Below are positions 43,581-54,500 of a stretch of DNA of 64,000 nucleotides, piece by piece. The DNA comes from Sphingomonas arenae (GTDB taxonomy: Bacteria > Pseudomonadota > Alphaproteobacteria > Sphingomonadales > Sphingomonadaceae). The notes beneath the pieces were generated by a model. That model made no database searches, was not told the DNA's origin, and was given only the letters and a program-made list of their open reading frames with translations. Location of the stretch: contig NZ_JAFFJU010000002.1 in NCBI RefSeq assembly GCF_016924655.1, positions 1 through 64,000 on the forward strand, written 5' to 3'. A program made the position numbers and the translations under genes. How positions within the stretch are numbered: position 1 is the stretch's first letter; each line of letters begins with the position of its first letter.

Positions 43581-43640
43581 ATGAACGATGGCGCAAGCGA
43601 ACCGTTGAGCGGGCGGCCGAAGCGCGACGAACGAGGATAG
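43581..43640 (+). CDS. Possible 19-codon leader ORF upstream of the RND adaptor
   Basis: ATG 43581 has GGAGG about eight bases upstream and the ORF ends at TAG 43638-43640, three bases before the adaptor ATG at 43644. The peptide is rich in Arg, Asp and Glu (MNDGASEPLSGRPKRDERG). The short spacing suggests translational coupling or control, but a chance ORF is equally possible. Confidence 0.3.
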   Translation: MNDGASEPLSGRPKRDERG

Positions 43641-43643
43641 TTG

Positions 43644-44870
43644 ATGTTCCCCATTGCCACTCGGTCCGTTCCCGCCCTTCGATCCTTGCTGTTCCGGGTT
43701 GCCGGCATCGTGGTGGTCGGCAGCGCGCTTGCCGGTTGCAGCGGTGGGGGCGAAAGCGCTGCCCAGCAGGGTGGTCGCGGCGGACCAGCTCAGGTCGGAT
43801 ACGTCACGGTAACCGCGACTTCCGTTCCAGTCGTGAACCAGCTCGGAGGGCGAACGGTCGCTTACGAAACCTCCGAAGTGCGCCCGCAGGTCACCGGCTT
43901 GATCCAGCGGCGGCTGTTCACCGAAGGCAGCTTTGTGCGTCAGGGCCAGCCGCTCTACCAGATCGACCCCAGCCTCTACCGGGCCGCGGTGAACCAGGCG
44001 AATGCGAACCTCTCCAGTGCGCGCGCTGCTGCGGACGCGGCACAGGCGCGCGCCAATCGGTATCGGCCACTCGCCGAGATCGAGGCCGTCAGTCAGCAGG
44101 AATACACGGATGCGGCAGCCCAGGCTCGCCAGGCACGCGCCGCCGTCGCGCAGAACAACGCGGCGCTGGAAACCGCCCGCATCAACCTGCGCTTTGCGAC
44201 GGTGCGAGCACCGATCAGCGGCCGGATTGGCCGCTCAATCTTCACGAACGGAGCGCTGGTCAGCTCCAACCAGGCCGATCCGCTCGCCGTGATCCAGCGG
44301 ACGGACCCGATCTTTGTCGACATCCAGCAATCCAGCGCGGAGTTGACGGCCCTCCGCCGCGCACTCGCTTCGGGCGGCGTTGACCCGGGGAGCACCCAGG
44401 TCCGGCTCCAGCTCGAGGATGGCAGCGACTACGGTTACACCGGCACCGTCCAGTTCTCCGAGGTGATGGTAAACGAGAGCACGGGCACCGTCACACTGCG
44501 GGCCCGCTTCCCCAACCCCAATGCCGTGCTGCTGCCGGGCATGTTCGTCCAGGCGATCTTCACGCAGGCGGTGACCCCCAACGCCATCCTCGTTCCGCAG
44601 AGCGCCGTGCAGCGGGACATCGGCGGGCAGGCCTACGTGTTCCTCGTCGGACCCGGCAACAAGGCGCAGCGCCGGCAGGTCACGGCTGACCGGACTTCTG
44701 GGACGAACTGGGTGATCACCGGCGGGGTGCGGCCCGGGGACAAGGTCATTACGCAAGGCCTCGCCAACGTGCGCGACGGGGCCGCCATCCGACCCGTGCC
44801 CGCCAGCGCTCCGCAGCGCATCGCGCCGCCAGCGCCCGGGTCCCAGCCCGCCGCCAAGGGCGGACGGTAA
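43644..44870 (+). CDS. RND efflux periplasmic adaptor (membrane-fusion protein)
   Basis: 408-residue lipoprotein with the lipobox LAGCSGG, so it is inner-membrane anchored. HlyD/AcrA layout: barrel-sandwich halves around a coiled-coil hairpin (about 105-180, NQANANLSSARAAADAAQAR and QARQARAAVAQNNAAL), then APISGRIGRS, a beta barrel (about 210-310), and a membrane-proximal domain. A Pro-rich tail ends it. It connects the AcrB-type pump to the outer-membrane channel. GAGGA lies six bases before ATG 43644. First gene of the pump operon. Confidence 0.95.
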   Translation: MFPIATRSVPALRSLLFRVAGIVVVGSALAGCSGGGESAAQQGGRGGPAQVGYVTVTATSVPVVNQLGGRTVAYETSEVRPQVTGLIQRRLFTEGSFVRQGQPLYQIDPSLYRAAVNQANANLSSARAAADAAQARANRYRPLAEIEAVSQQEYTDAAAQARQARAAVAQNNAALETARINLRFATVRAPISGRIGRSIFTNGALVSSNQADPLAVIQRTDPIFVDIQQSSAELTALRRALASGGVDPGSTQVRLQLEDGSDYGYTGTVQFSEVMVNESTGTVTLRARFPNPNAVLLPGMFVQAIFTQAVTPNAILVPQSAVQRDIGGQAYVFLVGPGNKAQRRQVTADRTSGTNWVITGGVRPGDKVITQGLANVRDGAAIRPVPASAPQRIAPPAPGSQPAAKGGR

Positions 44871-44874
44871 CGCC

Positions 44875-47800
44875 GTGTCCCAGCTGTTCATCAATCGCCC
44901 GATCTTCGCCTGGGTGCTGGCGATCATCACCATGCTGGCCGGCGTCGGCGCCATCACGCAACTGCCGATCGAACAATATCCTGACGTTGCTCCGCCCCAG
45001 GTGAACATCCGCGCCACCTACCCCGGGGCTTCGGCCGAGACGGTCGAGAACAGCGTCACCCAGATCCTGGAGCAGCAGCTGACCGGCATCGACGGCCTGC
45101 TCTACTTCTCCTCCACTTCCAGCTCTCGCGGGACGGTGAACATCTCCGCAGTGTTCGCCAAGGGCACCGATCCGGACACGGCCCAGGTGCAGGTTCAGAA
45201 CCAGATCCAGCAGGCGGTATCCCGCCTACCGCAGCAGGTGCAGCAGCAGGGCGTCCGCGTCACCAAGTCCAATCCCGACTTTCTGATGATCGTCGGCGTC
45301 TATGACGAGACCGACCGCCGAACCAACATCGACGTCTCGGACTACCTGACGTCCAACCTCCAAGACCCGCTCTCGCGCGTCCAGGGAGTCGGCGACGTCA
45401 ACGTCTTCGGCTCCTCCCGGGCCATGCGAATCTGGCTCAATCCGCAGCGCCTCGCCGCCGTGTCGCTGATGCCCAGCGATGTGATCAATGCGATCCAGAA
45501 CCAGAACACGGAGGTCGCCGCTGGTGAGGTCGGGAGCCTGCCTCAGGCCCGCGATCAGCTTCTAAACGCCACTGTCACGGCCCAGTCGCGGCTCCAGACC
45601 CCTCAGCAGTTCGAGAACATCATCCTCAAGACTGAGTCGAGCGGCGCCTCCGTTCGGGTCAAGGATGTCGCGCGGGTCGAACTCGGCGCGGAAAGCTACA
45701 ACGCGGTAAGCCGGCTCAACGGCCACCCCGGCGCTGGCATGGCCATCAGCCTGGCCCCTGGGGCGGATGCGCTACGCACCGCCGACCTCATCAAGGAGCG
45801 GGTGGCGCAGCTGTCGTCCTCGCTCCCCGAAGGGCTCAAGGTCGCCTACGCCAACGACACCACGGCCTTCATCCGCCTGTCGGTCGAAGAAGTCGTCAAG
45901 ACGCTGCTCGAGGCCGTGGTCCTCGTGGTCATCGTCATGTTCGTCTTCCTGCAGAGCTGGCGGGCCACCCTGATCCCGGCCATCGCCGTGCCGGTGGTGC
46001 TGCTCGGCACCTTCGCCATCTTCTACCTGGCCGGCTTTTCAATCAACACGCTGACTCTGTTCGGCCTGGTCCTCGCCATTGGCCTGCTAGTCGACGATGC
46101 CATCGTCGTGGTCGAAAACGTCGAGCGGCTCATGGAGGAAAACCCGGGCATGTCGCCGCGAGAGGCGACCATTCTTTCCATGAAGGAGATCCAGGTCGCG
46201 CTGGTCGCCATCGCCGTGGTCCTGTCCGCCGTCTTCCTGCCCATGGCGTTCTTCGGCGGCTCGACGGGCGTCATCTACCAACAATTCTCGCTGACCATCA
46301 TCTCTTGCATGGTGCTCTCGGTACTGGTCGCGCTGATCCTGAGCCCAGCGCTCACCGCCACGCTGCTGAAGGCGCGCAAGCCGGCCGAGGTCGAGCGCGC
46401 CGAGCGCCAGGACGCCAGGGTCTGGCAGCGCTGGGCACACGGGTTCCAGGATTGGTTCAACCGCACTTTCTCCCGCGGAGTCGAGCGATACACGGGGGCT
46501 GTTGCCACCGTGATCAACCGCAAGTGGCTGTTCCTGGCCATCTACGGCATCGTCTGCGCGATCCTGATTGTCCTCTTCCAGCGCCTGCCCACCAGCTTCC
46601 TCCCGACGGAGGACCAGGGCGCCGCCAGCATCCAGTTCCGGCTCCCCGCCGGCGCGACCCAGCAGCGGACCCTCGAAGTGCAGCGGCAGATCGAGCAATA
46701 TCTGAACCAGTATGAGGCGAAGAACCTCGCCACAGTCTTCACGGTTGCAGGCGGCGGTGGCGGTGGCGGCGCGACTGGCCAGAACACCGGGCAAGGCTTC
46801 ATTAACCTGGCTCCCTGGGACGAACGACGGGGCAAGGAGAACACCGCCGATGCCATCGTCGAGCGTGCATCCGGCGCCTTCCGCGGCTTTCGCGACGCGC
46901 AGGTGTTCGCGCTAGTGCCCGGCGCCATCCGGGGGCTGGGTCAGACCAGCGGCTTCAACATGCAGCTCCAGAACCGCAGCGGGATGTCTCGTGAGCAGTT
47001 CCAGGCCGCCCGCGACCGGCTGGTTGCCGAGGCAAGCAACGACCCCCTGCTCGCCTCTGTGCGCCAGAGCGATCTTCCCGACGTGGCCAATCTCGACATC
47101 GACATCGACCAGCAGCGGCTGACGGCGCTCGGGGTCAGCCAGGGCGATGTCAACGCGACACTGTCCGCAGCCTGGGGCGGCCGCTACGTCAACGACTTCA
47201 TCGACAAAGGCCGGGTCAAGCGCGTCTACGTGCAAGGCGATGCCCCCTACCGCTCCGATCCCGCGGACCTTGGTCAATGGTATGTCCGAGGCGCCGACGG
47301 TCAGATGACGCCCTTTTCCTCGTTCGCCCAGACCCGCTGGAGCACTGGCCCGAGCAGCCTCTCGCGCTTCCAGGGCGTGCCCGCGTTCGAGCTGCAGGGG
47401 CAACCGGCCCCCGGCGTAAGCTCCGGCGAGGCCATGATGCGAATGGAGGAACTCGCCGCCCAGATTCCCGGGACCAGCGTGGCGTGGTCGGGGGCTTCGT
47501 TCCAGGAACGGCTATCCTCGGGTCAGGCGCCGCTGCTCTACGCCTTGTCGCTGCTCGTCGTCTTCCTGTGCCTCGCTGCTCTTTATGAAAGCTGGACGAT
47601 CCCGGTGGCCGTGCTGCTGGTCATTCCGCTAGGCCTCGTCGGCGCGGTCTTCGCCGTCACTCTGCGCGGGCTCGAAAACGACGTTTACCTGCAGATCGGC
47701 CTGCTCACGACCATGGGCCTGGCCGCGAAGAACGCCATCCTGATGATCGAATTCGCCGAACAGGCCGAGCGTGCCGGCAAGAGCGTGTTCGATTCCGCGA

Positions 47801-48075
47801 TGGAGGCCGCGCGCATCCGCCTGCGTCCCATCCTGATGACGAGCTTCGCCTTTATCTTCGGCGTGCTGCCGCTGGCCCTGTCCACGGGAGCGGGCGCCAA
47901 CAGCCGCATCGCCATCGGCACGGCGGTGATCGGCGGCATGCTGACCGCGACCATCCTCGCGATCTTCTACATCCCGCTGTTCTTCGTCCTGGTTCGGCGA
48001 GGAGCACGCGAGGGACTGAAGATCATCCGCGAACGCATACGGCGTTCGCAACCTCCGGCCGAGGCATCGGCATGA
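44875..48075 (+). CDS. RND multidrug efflux permease, HAE1 (AcrB/MexB) family
   Basis: 1,066 residues, standard AcrB size. The first helix SQLFINRPIFAWVLAIITML and the conserved VNIRATYPGASAETV segment at the N-terminus, the proton-relay LLVDDAIVVVENVERLM motif in helix 4, and the RLPTSFLPTEDQGA block in the second half are all present. It exports hydrophobic or amphipathic drugs and metabolites by proton antiport as a trimer. GTG start, four bases after the adaptor stop. Substrates are not predictable from sequence alone. Confidence 0.97.
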   Translation: MSQLFINRPIFAWVLAIITMLAGVGAITQLPIEQYPDVAPPQVNIRATYPGASAETVENSVTQILEQQLTGIDGLLYFSSTSSSRGTVNISAVFAKGTDPDTAQVQVQNQIQQAVSRLPQQVQQQGVRVTKSNPDFLMIVGVYDETDRRTNIDVSDYLTSNLQDPLSRVQGVGDVNVFGSSRAMRIWLNPQRLAAVSLMPSDVINAIQNQNTEVAAGEVGSLPQARDQLLNATVTAQSRLQTPQQFENIILKTESSGASVRVKDVARVELGAESYNAVSRLNGHPGAGMAISLAPGADALRTADLIKERVAQLSSSLPEGLKVAYANDTTAFIRLSVEEVVKTLLEAVVLVVIVMFVFLQSWRATLIPAIAVPVVLLGTFAIFYLAGFSINTLTLFGLVLAIGLLVDDAIVVVENVERLMEENPGMSPREATILSMKEIQVALVAIAVVLSAVFLPMAFFGGSTGVIYQQFSLTIISCMVLSVLVALILSPALTATLLKARKPAEVERAERQDARVWQRWAHGFQDWFNRTFSRGVERYTGAVATVINRKWLFLAIYGIVCAILIVLFQRLPTSFLPTEDQGAASIQFRLPAGATQQRTLEVQRQIEQYLNQYEAKNLATVFTVAGGGGGGGATGQNTGQGFINLAPWDERRGKENTADAIVERASGAFRGFRDAQVFALVPGAIRGLGQTSGFNMQLQNRSGMSREQFQAARDRLVAEASNDPLLASVRQSDLPDVANLDIDIDQQRLTALGVSQGDVNATLSAAWGGRYVNDFIDKGRVKRVYVQGDAPYRSDPADLGQWYVRGADGQMTPFSSFAQTRWSTGPSSLSRFQGVPAFELQGQPAPGVSSGEAMMRMEELAAQIPGTSVAWSGASFQERLSSGQAPLLYALSLLVVFLCLAALYESWTIPVAVLLVIPLGLVGAVFAVTLRGLENDVYLQIGLLTTMGLAAKNAILMIEFAEQAERAGKSVFDSAMEAARIRLRPILMTSFAFIFGVLPLALSTGAGANSRIAIGTAVIGGMLTATILAIFYIPLFFVLVRRGAREGLKIIRERIRRSQPPAEASA

Positions 48076-49457
48076 AGCGGACAGCCGTCCTCCTATCCGC
48101 CGCCGTGCTGGCCGGCTGCACGTCGCTCGACCCGGCCTACGTCCGCCCGGCTGCGCCAGTCCCGGCAAGCTGGCCGACGGGCGATCCGTATCTTGCGGAA
48201 GCTTCAGCACTGCCGAACTTTACGCACCAGGATGTCTTCCGCGACGTCCGCCTCCAGACCTTGATCGCCCAGGCGCTGCAGAACAATCGAGACCTGCGTA
48301 TCGCGGCGGCCAACATCGCCGCTGCACGCGCGCAGGTCCGGATCACTCGGGCCAACCAGCTCCCCCGGCTGGACGCGAGTGGGAGCGTGGACGCGTCTCC
48401 CCGCCGCGACGCAGAAGGGAATACGACCGGGGTCCAGTTCAGTCCGTCGCTGGGCGTTCTGCCCTCGTTCGAGGTCGACCTGTTCGGTCGTCTCGCCTCG
48501 CTCACCCGGGCCCAGCAGGAGCGGCTGTTCGCCACGGGCGCCGCAGCCAGAGCCACCCGCATCGCCCTGATCGGCGACATCGCGGACGCTTGGCTGCTCT
48601 ACGCCGCCGACTCCAGCCTCCTGGCGATCGCCGAGAATACGGTCCGCGCCGCTGAGCAGAGCCGCGCCCTGACACAGGCTCGCCTGCGGGGCGGGATTGC
48701 GCCCCGGACCGACCTCCTGCAGGCCGAACAGGTGCTGGAGACCGCGCGCGCCGATCTCGCCCAGCAGCGCGCCCTGCGCGCCCAGGACGCCAACCTGCTG
48801 CAATTGCTGGTCGGCGCGCCGGTCGATCCCAGCCTGCTGCCAGGAACACTCGACGAGGCCGCCCCAACCATCGCCTCGCTTCCGGCCGGGCTCGACTCCC
48901 GCATCCTCCTGCGTCGCCCGGACGTGATCCAGGCGGAATATGACCTGCGCGCCGCCAATGCCGAGATCGGCGCAGCCCGTGCCGCACTCTTCCCGACACT
49001 CTCCCTCACCGGCCTGCTCGGATTCGCCAGCGACACTCTGGCCGGGCTGTTCAGCGGCGGTGCCTTTGACTGGTCGGCTGGCGCAAGCGCGGGCTATTCC
49101 ATCTTCAACGGCGGCGCTGGCCGCGCGAACGTCAGCCTGCGCCAGGCGGAGCAGCAGGCTGCGCTGTCCTCCTACGAACGATCAATCCAGATCGCCTTCC
49201 GAGAGGTCGCAGATGCCCTCGCCGACAAGGGCACCCTGGCGGATCGGGTCGGAGCCAACCAGCGCAATGCCCGCGCCGCGAACGAGACCCTGCGCCTGGT
49301 GACGGCACGCTACCGCGAAGGCATCGACCCGTATCTCACCACGCTGGACGCTCAGCGTTCCGCCTACACCGCAGAGCGCGCGCTGGTCACGGCGAGGCTC
49401 GCTCAAGCCAGAAACGGGGTGGCGCTATACCGTGCACTCGGCGGAGACGGCATCTAG
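48072..49457 (+). CDS. RND outer-membrane efflux lipoprotein (NodT/OprM family)
   Basis: 461 residues with a lipobox (VLAGCTSLDP), then the two OEP repeats of TolC-like proteins. Visible marks are LQTLIAQALQNNRDLRIAA at about 62-80, RGGIAPRTDLLQAEQVL, and the parallel RYREGIDPYLTTLDAQRSAY in the second repeat. It forms the trimeric outer-membrane duct for the pump. The start overlaps the permease stop (ATGA), so the three genes 43644-49457 are one operon. The following minus-strand kinase stops only nine bases away. Confidence 0.95.
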   Translation: MKRTAVLLSAAVLAGCTSLDPAYVRPAAPVPASWPTGDPYLAEASALPNFTHQDVFRDVRLQTLIAQALQNNRDLRIAAANIAAARAQVRITRANQLPRLDASGSVDASPRRDAEGNTTGVQFSPSLGVLPSFEVDLFGRLASLTRAQQERLFATGAAARATRIALIGDIADAWLLYAADSSLLAIAENTVRAAEQSRALTQARLRGGIAPRTDLLQAEQVLETARADLAQQRALRAQDANLLQLLVGAPVDPSLLPGTLDEAAPTIASLPAGLDSRILLRRPDVIQAEYDLRAANAEIGAARAALFPTLSLTGLLGFASDTLAGLFSGGAFDWSAGASAGYSIFNGGAGRANVSLRQAEQQAALSSYERSIQIAFREVADALADKGTLADRVGANQRNARAANETLRLVTARYREGIDPYLTTLDAQRSAYTAERALVTARLAQARNGVALYRALGGDGI

Positions 49458-49465
49458 CCCCCGTG

Positions 49466-51532
49466 CTAGGCGGCCTCCGCCCTCGACCGCACGGCCTTTC
49501 TCAGCGCCGACGCAAGGTCAGGCACCGTGAACGGCTTGTTGAGGATGGCAACATCCATTGGGCGCTCCCCGATCTCGTCCGCATCCGCATAGCCCGTGAC
49601 GAGCAGGGCCGGTAGGTCGGGACGCAGCTTCCGGGCTGCGTCGACTATGTCCGTCCCGCTGAGGTGCGGCATGGCGTAGTCGCTGAGCAGCAGATCGATC
49701 TGCAGGTCCGTCCGGCGAAGCACGTTCAGGGCCTCCGCACCGGAAGGAGCCTCGACGACCTCGTGGCCGAGTTCCGCCAGCAAGGCTGCCGTCATGATCC
49801 GTACCTCTGCGTGATCGTCGACCAGCAGGATCTTCAGGGCCGGCCCGATGTCGGCCGGCTTGTGCTCTGCGGCAACTGCCACGGCCTGCTCCTGCGCCGA
49901 AGCCTCCGGAAGCCAGATCTCCGCGCGCGTGCCTTCGCCCGGGTCGCTCCGCAGCCGGAACGTACCCCCGGACTGCCGCGCGAAACCGTAGACCATGCTG
50001 AGACCAAGGCCGGTCCCCTTGCCGACCGGCTTGGTGGTGAAGAAGGGTTCCAGGACCTTTTCCAGAATGTCGGCCGGAATACCCGACCCTCGGTCCGTCA
50101 CTTCCACCGTCACATACGAGCCAGGCGCAAGCTCCAGTCCGTTCCCGGCCTCCACGTCGCGCTTGCCGGCCGTGATCACGATGGTTCCACCGTCCGGCAT
50201 GGCATCGCGAGCGTTGATGATCAGGTTCATCAAGGCGAGTTCAAGCTGGGAACGATCGGCAAAGGCGCGCCATCCGTCCTCCGGCAGTCGCCAATCGAGT
50301 TCCACCAGGCCGCCAAGCGTGTGACTGAGCAGGTCGTCCACACCCTTGTGCAACGCCTCGAAATCGACGGAAGCGGGCTGCAGTTGCTGCCGCCGGGCAA
50401 AGGCCAGCAATCGGCGAACGAGCTCCGACCCCTGATCCGCGGCACGCTTGGTCATGCCAAGGATCTTGCGGTGCTCTTCCCCGAGCTCCGCCCTGCGCTC
50501 GATCAGGCCGATGCCACCCAAGACGGCCGCCAGAAGGTTGTTGAAGTCGTGCGCGATGCCGCCGGTCAGCTTGCCGATCGCATCCATCTTCTGGGCGTGC
50601 AGCAACTGGCTTTCCAATGCGCGGCGTTCCGTGACGTCCGTCAGCGTGCCAGCATATTCGATCGGCCGACCATCCGGGTCCCTCAGCAGCACGGCCTGGT
50701 CATGGAAATTCTTGTAGCTGCCGTCAGCGCAGCGCCACCGATACTCCACCGACAGCTTTCCGGTAGCTCCCCGTTCCTCCAGCGCCCGCACGACACGATC
50801 CCGATCATCGGGGTGCAGCCGCTCCGCCCAGAGGGATGGATTCTCAAGTACCTCCATGAACGCATAGCCGGTGATGGCCTTGAAATCACCGCTCACGAAC
50901 GTCGGGCAGCGCGGGGCGCACGTCAGCGGCTCCAGGTAGAGCAGGATCGGCAGGGACTGGATGATCGCCGCTTGGCGCTGCTCGGCCCGGCGGAGTTCCT
51001 GTTCCGCGCGCAACAATTCCGCGTTGGCGCGAAGGTTCGCATCGAGGAGCGCCTGCTCGTGACGCGCCTTGCGTTCGATCTCGCGTGTCTTGGCGAAAAG
51101 GTCGACGAACACTGCTACCTTGGAACGCAGGACCACCGGGTCGACGGGTTTGAACACATAGTCGACAGCGCCCATCGCGTAACCGCGGATCAGGTGCTCC
51201 GTCTCCTTGTTGACCGCCGAGAGGAACACGATCGGGATGCGCTTTGTCTGCTCGCGGCTGCGGATGATCTGGGCTGTCTCGTAGCCATCCATCCCGGGCA
51301 TGTAGACGTCGAGCAGGATGACCGCGAAATCGCCCTTGAGCAGGTGCCGCAACGCTTCTTCGCCGGACCGCGCCACCACGACCTCGCCGATGTCCTCGAG
51401 CACCGTCGCGATTGCCAGGAGGTTGCGTTCGTCATCGTCGACCACGAGCACCCGCGGACGCTCGGCCTCGCCGTCGTCAAGTGAGACGGCGGCGTCCACC
51501 GGGACGCCGCTGACGGATTCAGGTCGGTTCAC
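49466..51532 (-). CDS. Cytoplasmic hybrid kinase: REC-PAS-HisKA-HATPase-REC
   Basis: 688 residues with no membrane helix. REC1 (about 27-145) has VDDDERN and phosphoacceptor Asp75 in [18 protein letters not shown] domain follows (about 190-305), then HisKA with His328 in [13 protein letters not shown], and HATPase with [28 protein letters not shown]. The final REC2 (about 567-680) has [10 protein letters not shown] and [11 protein letters not shown]. Its GTG start is two bases after the poly-HAMP kinase stop, with GGAG overlapping that stop, so the two are one operon. It likely takes phosphoryl groups from or works beside the larger kinase. Confidence 0.93.
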   Translation of the reverse strand: MNRPESVSGVPVDAAVSLDDGEAERPRVLVVDDDERNLLAIATVLEDIGEVVVARSGEEALRHLLKGDFAVILLDVYMPGMDGYETAQIIRSREQTKRIPIVFLSAVNKETEHLIRGYAMGAVDYVFKPVDPVVLRSKVAVFVDLFAKTREIERKARHEQALLDANLRANAELLRAEQELRRAEQRQAAIIQSLPILLYLEPLTCAPRCPTFVSGDFKAITGYAFMEVLENPSLWAERLHPDDRDRVVRALEERGATGKLSVEYRWRCADGSYKNFHDQAVLLRDPDGRPIEYAGTLTDVTERRALESQLLHAQKMDAIGKLTGGIAHDFNNLLAAVLGGIGLIERRAELGEEHRKILGMTKRAADQGSELVRRLLAFARRQQLQPASVDFEALHKGVDDLLSHTLGGLVELDWRLPEDGWRAFADRSQLELALMNLIINARDAMPDGGTIVITAGKRDVEAGNGLELAPGSYVTVEVTDRGSGIPADILEKVLEPFFTTKPVGKGTGLGLSMVYGFARQSGGTFRLRSDPGEGTRAEIWLPEASAQEQAVAVAAEHKPADIGPALKILLVDDHAEVRIMTAALLAELGHEVVEAPSGAEALNVLRRTDLQIDLLLSDYAMPHLSGTDIVDAARKLRPDLPALLVTGYADADEIGERPMDVAILNKPFTVPDLASALRKAVRSRAEAA

Positions 51533-51534
51533 TG

Positions 51535-54500
51535 TTACTCCGCCGCCTCGATGATCGTTGCGCCCTCCGGCATCGCCTCACGACTCCGTGCGATCCACAC
51601 GCGCAGCAAGGCGAGCAGGAGTTCGATGTCCACGGGCTTGGCGATGTAATCGGACGCACCCGCATCGAGACACTTCTGCCGGTCGCCCTTCATCGCCTTC
51701 GCCGTCACCGCAATCAGGGGCACGTCCGCAAGCTGGGGCCGCTCGCGGATCTGCTGCATCGTTTCATAGCCGTCCATCTCGGGCATCATGATGTCGATCA
51801 GGGCCGCGTCGATCCCCGACGTGCGCTCCAGGATTGCAATGCCGTCCTTGCCCCGTTCCGCATGGAGCACCTCTACCCCATAGCTTTCGAGCACGCTGGT
51901 GAGCGAGAAGATGTTGCGGATATCGTCATCGACGATCAGCACCTTGGTTCCGGCCAGCTCTGCCACCTCCCGCGTGGCGAGTGGCGCCGCTACTTCGTTC
52001 TTGCGCCGCCGCTTCTGTGATTGCGCCAGCAGGTTGCGGAACACCTTGCCAAGCTCCGCACGGTCGGCGGGCTTCTCGGTCACTCCGAACGCGCCCATCG
52101 GGATCACGGATGCGCGGCGATCCGCACCCGAAATCACGTGGATCGGAACGTGCCGGGTGTCGGGATCGTGCTTCAGCAGGTCGAGCAGGACGAACCCGTC
52201 GATGTCGCTGAGCCCGAGGTCCAGCGTGATTGCATTGGGCTTCAGCTTGCGCGCCATCGCCAGGGTTCCGGCGCCAGCTGTCGAGACCACGCCCTTGAGG
52301 CCGCTCTCCCGCGCCAGCTCCAGCAGGATCCCGGCGAAGGTCGGGTCATCCTCGACGATCAGCACGAACGGATCGCCACCAAGCTCGTCACGATCGTCCT
52401 GCACCTCGAAGCCGGCCGGCAGCGCTGTCGGCACGCTCGCGCCGCTATTCTCATAACGGGCGTTGCTTCCACCGGCGGGTGCGCTGACGTGCGCAGCTTC
52501 GAGCGGAACGAACAAAGTGAAGGTCGAACCCTCACCCGGAACCGATCGCACCTGCAATTCCCCGCCCAGGAGCCGGGCGATCTCACGGCTGATGGAGAGG
52601 CCCAGGCCCGTGCCGCCATATTTGCGGCTGGTGGTGCCGTCAGCCTGCTGGAACGCCTCGAAGATCAGCTTCTGCTTGTCCTCGGGAATGCCGATCCCGG
52701 TATCGGTGACCGCGATCTGGATCGCGCGCTCCGCATTGCGTAGCACCGGATGGCTCGCGCTCCAGCCGCTCGTGGCGCAACTCACGTCCAGCGTGACTCC
52801 GCCGCGCGCGGTGAACTTGAACGCGTTCGACAGCAGGTTGAGCACGATCTGCTGGAGCCGCTTCTCGTCCGTCCGAATCGCCTCCGGTAACGCCTGGTCG
52901 AAGTTCACGTTGAACTCGAGTTCCTTGTCCGCAGCCAGCTGACGGAAGGTCCGTTCCATGTGCTGCTTGAGGCTGGCCAGCGGCATCTCTCCGACCTCGA
53001 TGCTGACCGTGCCGGACTCGATCTTCGACAGATCGAGAATATCGTTGATCAGCGACAAAAGGTCCGATCCGGCCGAGTGGATCGTCTTCGCGAATTCGAC
53101 CTGCTTGTCGTTGAGGTTGCCCTGCGGATTGTCCGCCAGCAGCTTCGACAGAATCAGCAGCGAGTTCAGCGGCGTGCGCAGTTCGTGGCTCATGTTGGCC
53201 AGGAACTCGGACTTGTACTTGGACGTGAGCGCAAGCTGCTCCGCCTTCTCCTCGATGGCCCGGCGGGCCATGTCGATCTCGATATTCTTGGCCTCGACCT
53301 GCTTCTTCTCGTTCTCGAGCAGCTGCGCCTTCTCCTGCAGCTCCTCATTGGTCGCATGCAGCTCTTCCTGCTTGGTGGTGAGCTCGGTCTGGCGTGCCTG
53401 AAGCTCCTGCGTCAGCAACTGCGACTGCTTGAGCAGGCCCTCCGTCCGCATCGTGGCCGCGATCGTGTTGAGCACGATGCCCACCGATTCCATCAACTGG
53501 TCCAGGAAGCTCTGGTGAGTTTCGTTGAACTCGTTGAACGACGCGAGTTCGATGACCGCCTTCACGTCGTCCTCGAACAACGCCGGAAGGATGTTCACGT
53601 TGGCAGGCTTGGCGTGACCAAGGCCCGAGCCGATGCGGATGAAGTCCGCGGGAACGTCCTTCAGCAGGATCGGCCGCTTGTCCGCGGCCGCTTGCCCAAC
53701 GAGGCCTTCGCGAAGCCTGAACTCCTTGCGCAGCTGCTCGGGCGTTTCCGCGCCATAGCTCGCCACCAGCTCGAGCTTGGTGTCCTCCTCCTCGCGCTTG
53801 GTGACGTAGAACACGCCATATTGCGCGTTCACCAGCGGCGCGAGCTCCGACATGATGAGGTTGGAAACGGTCGCCAAATCGCGCTCGCCCTGCAGCATGC
53901 GGCTGAACCGCGCCAGGTTGGTCTTGAGCCAATCCTGCTCCGCATTCTTCAAGGTCTGTTCCTTGAGGTTGCGGATCATCTCGTTGATGTTGTCCTTGAG
54001 CGCGGCCATCTCACCCGACGCTTCGACCGCGATGGAGCGCGAGAGGTCGCCCTTGGTCACCGCCGTTGCCACGTCCGCGATCGAGCGCACCTGGTTCGTC
54101 AGGTTCGCCGCAAGCTGGTTCACGTTGTCGGTCAGGTCGCGCCACAGGCCCGCCGCGCCAGGCACGCGCGCCTGACCGCCGAGCTTGCCCTCGATGCCGA
54201 CCTCGCGGGCCATGTTGGTCACCTGGTCGGCAAAGGTCGCAAGCGTGTCGATCATGAAGTTGATCGTTTCGGCAAGCGCCGCGATCTCGCCCTTGGCGTC
54301 CACCGTCAGCTTGCGCTTCAGGTTACCCTGCGCCACCGCCGTCACGACCTCCGCAATGCCGCGCACCTGGTTGGTCAGGTTGTTGCCCATCAGGTTGACG
54401 TTGTCGGTCAGATCCTTCCAGGTTCCGCCCACGCCCGGGACCTGCGCCTGGCCGCCCAGCTTTCCCTCCGTGCCGACCTCACGAGCCACACGGGTCACCT

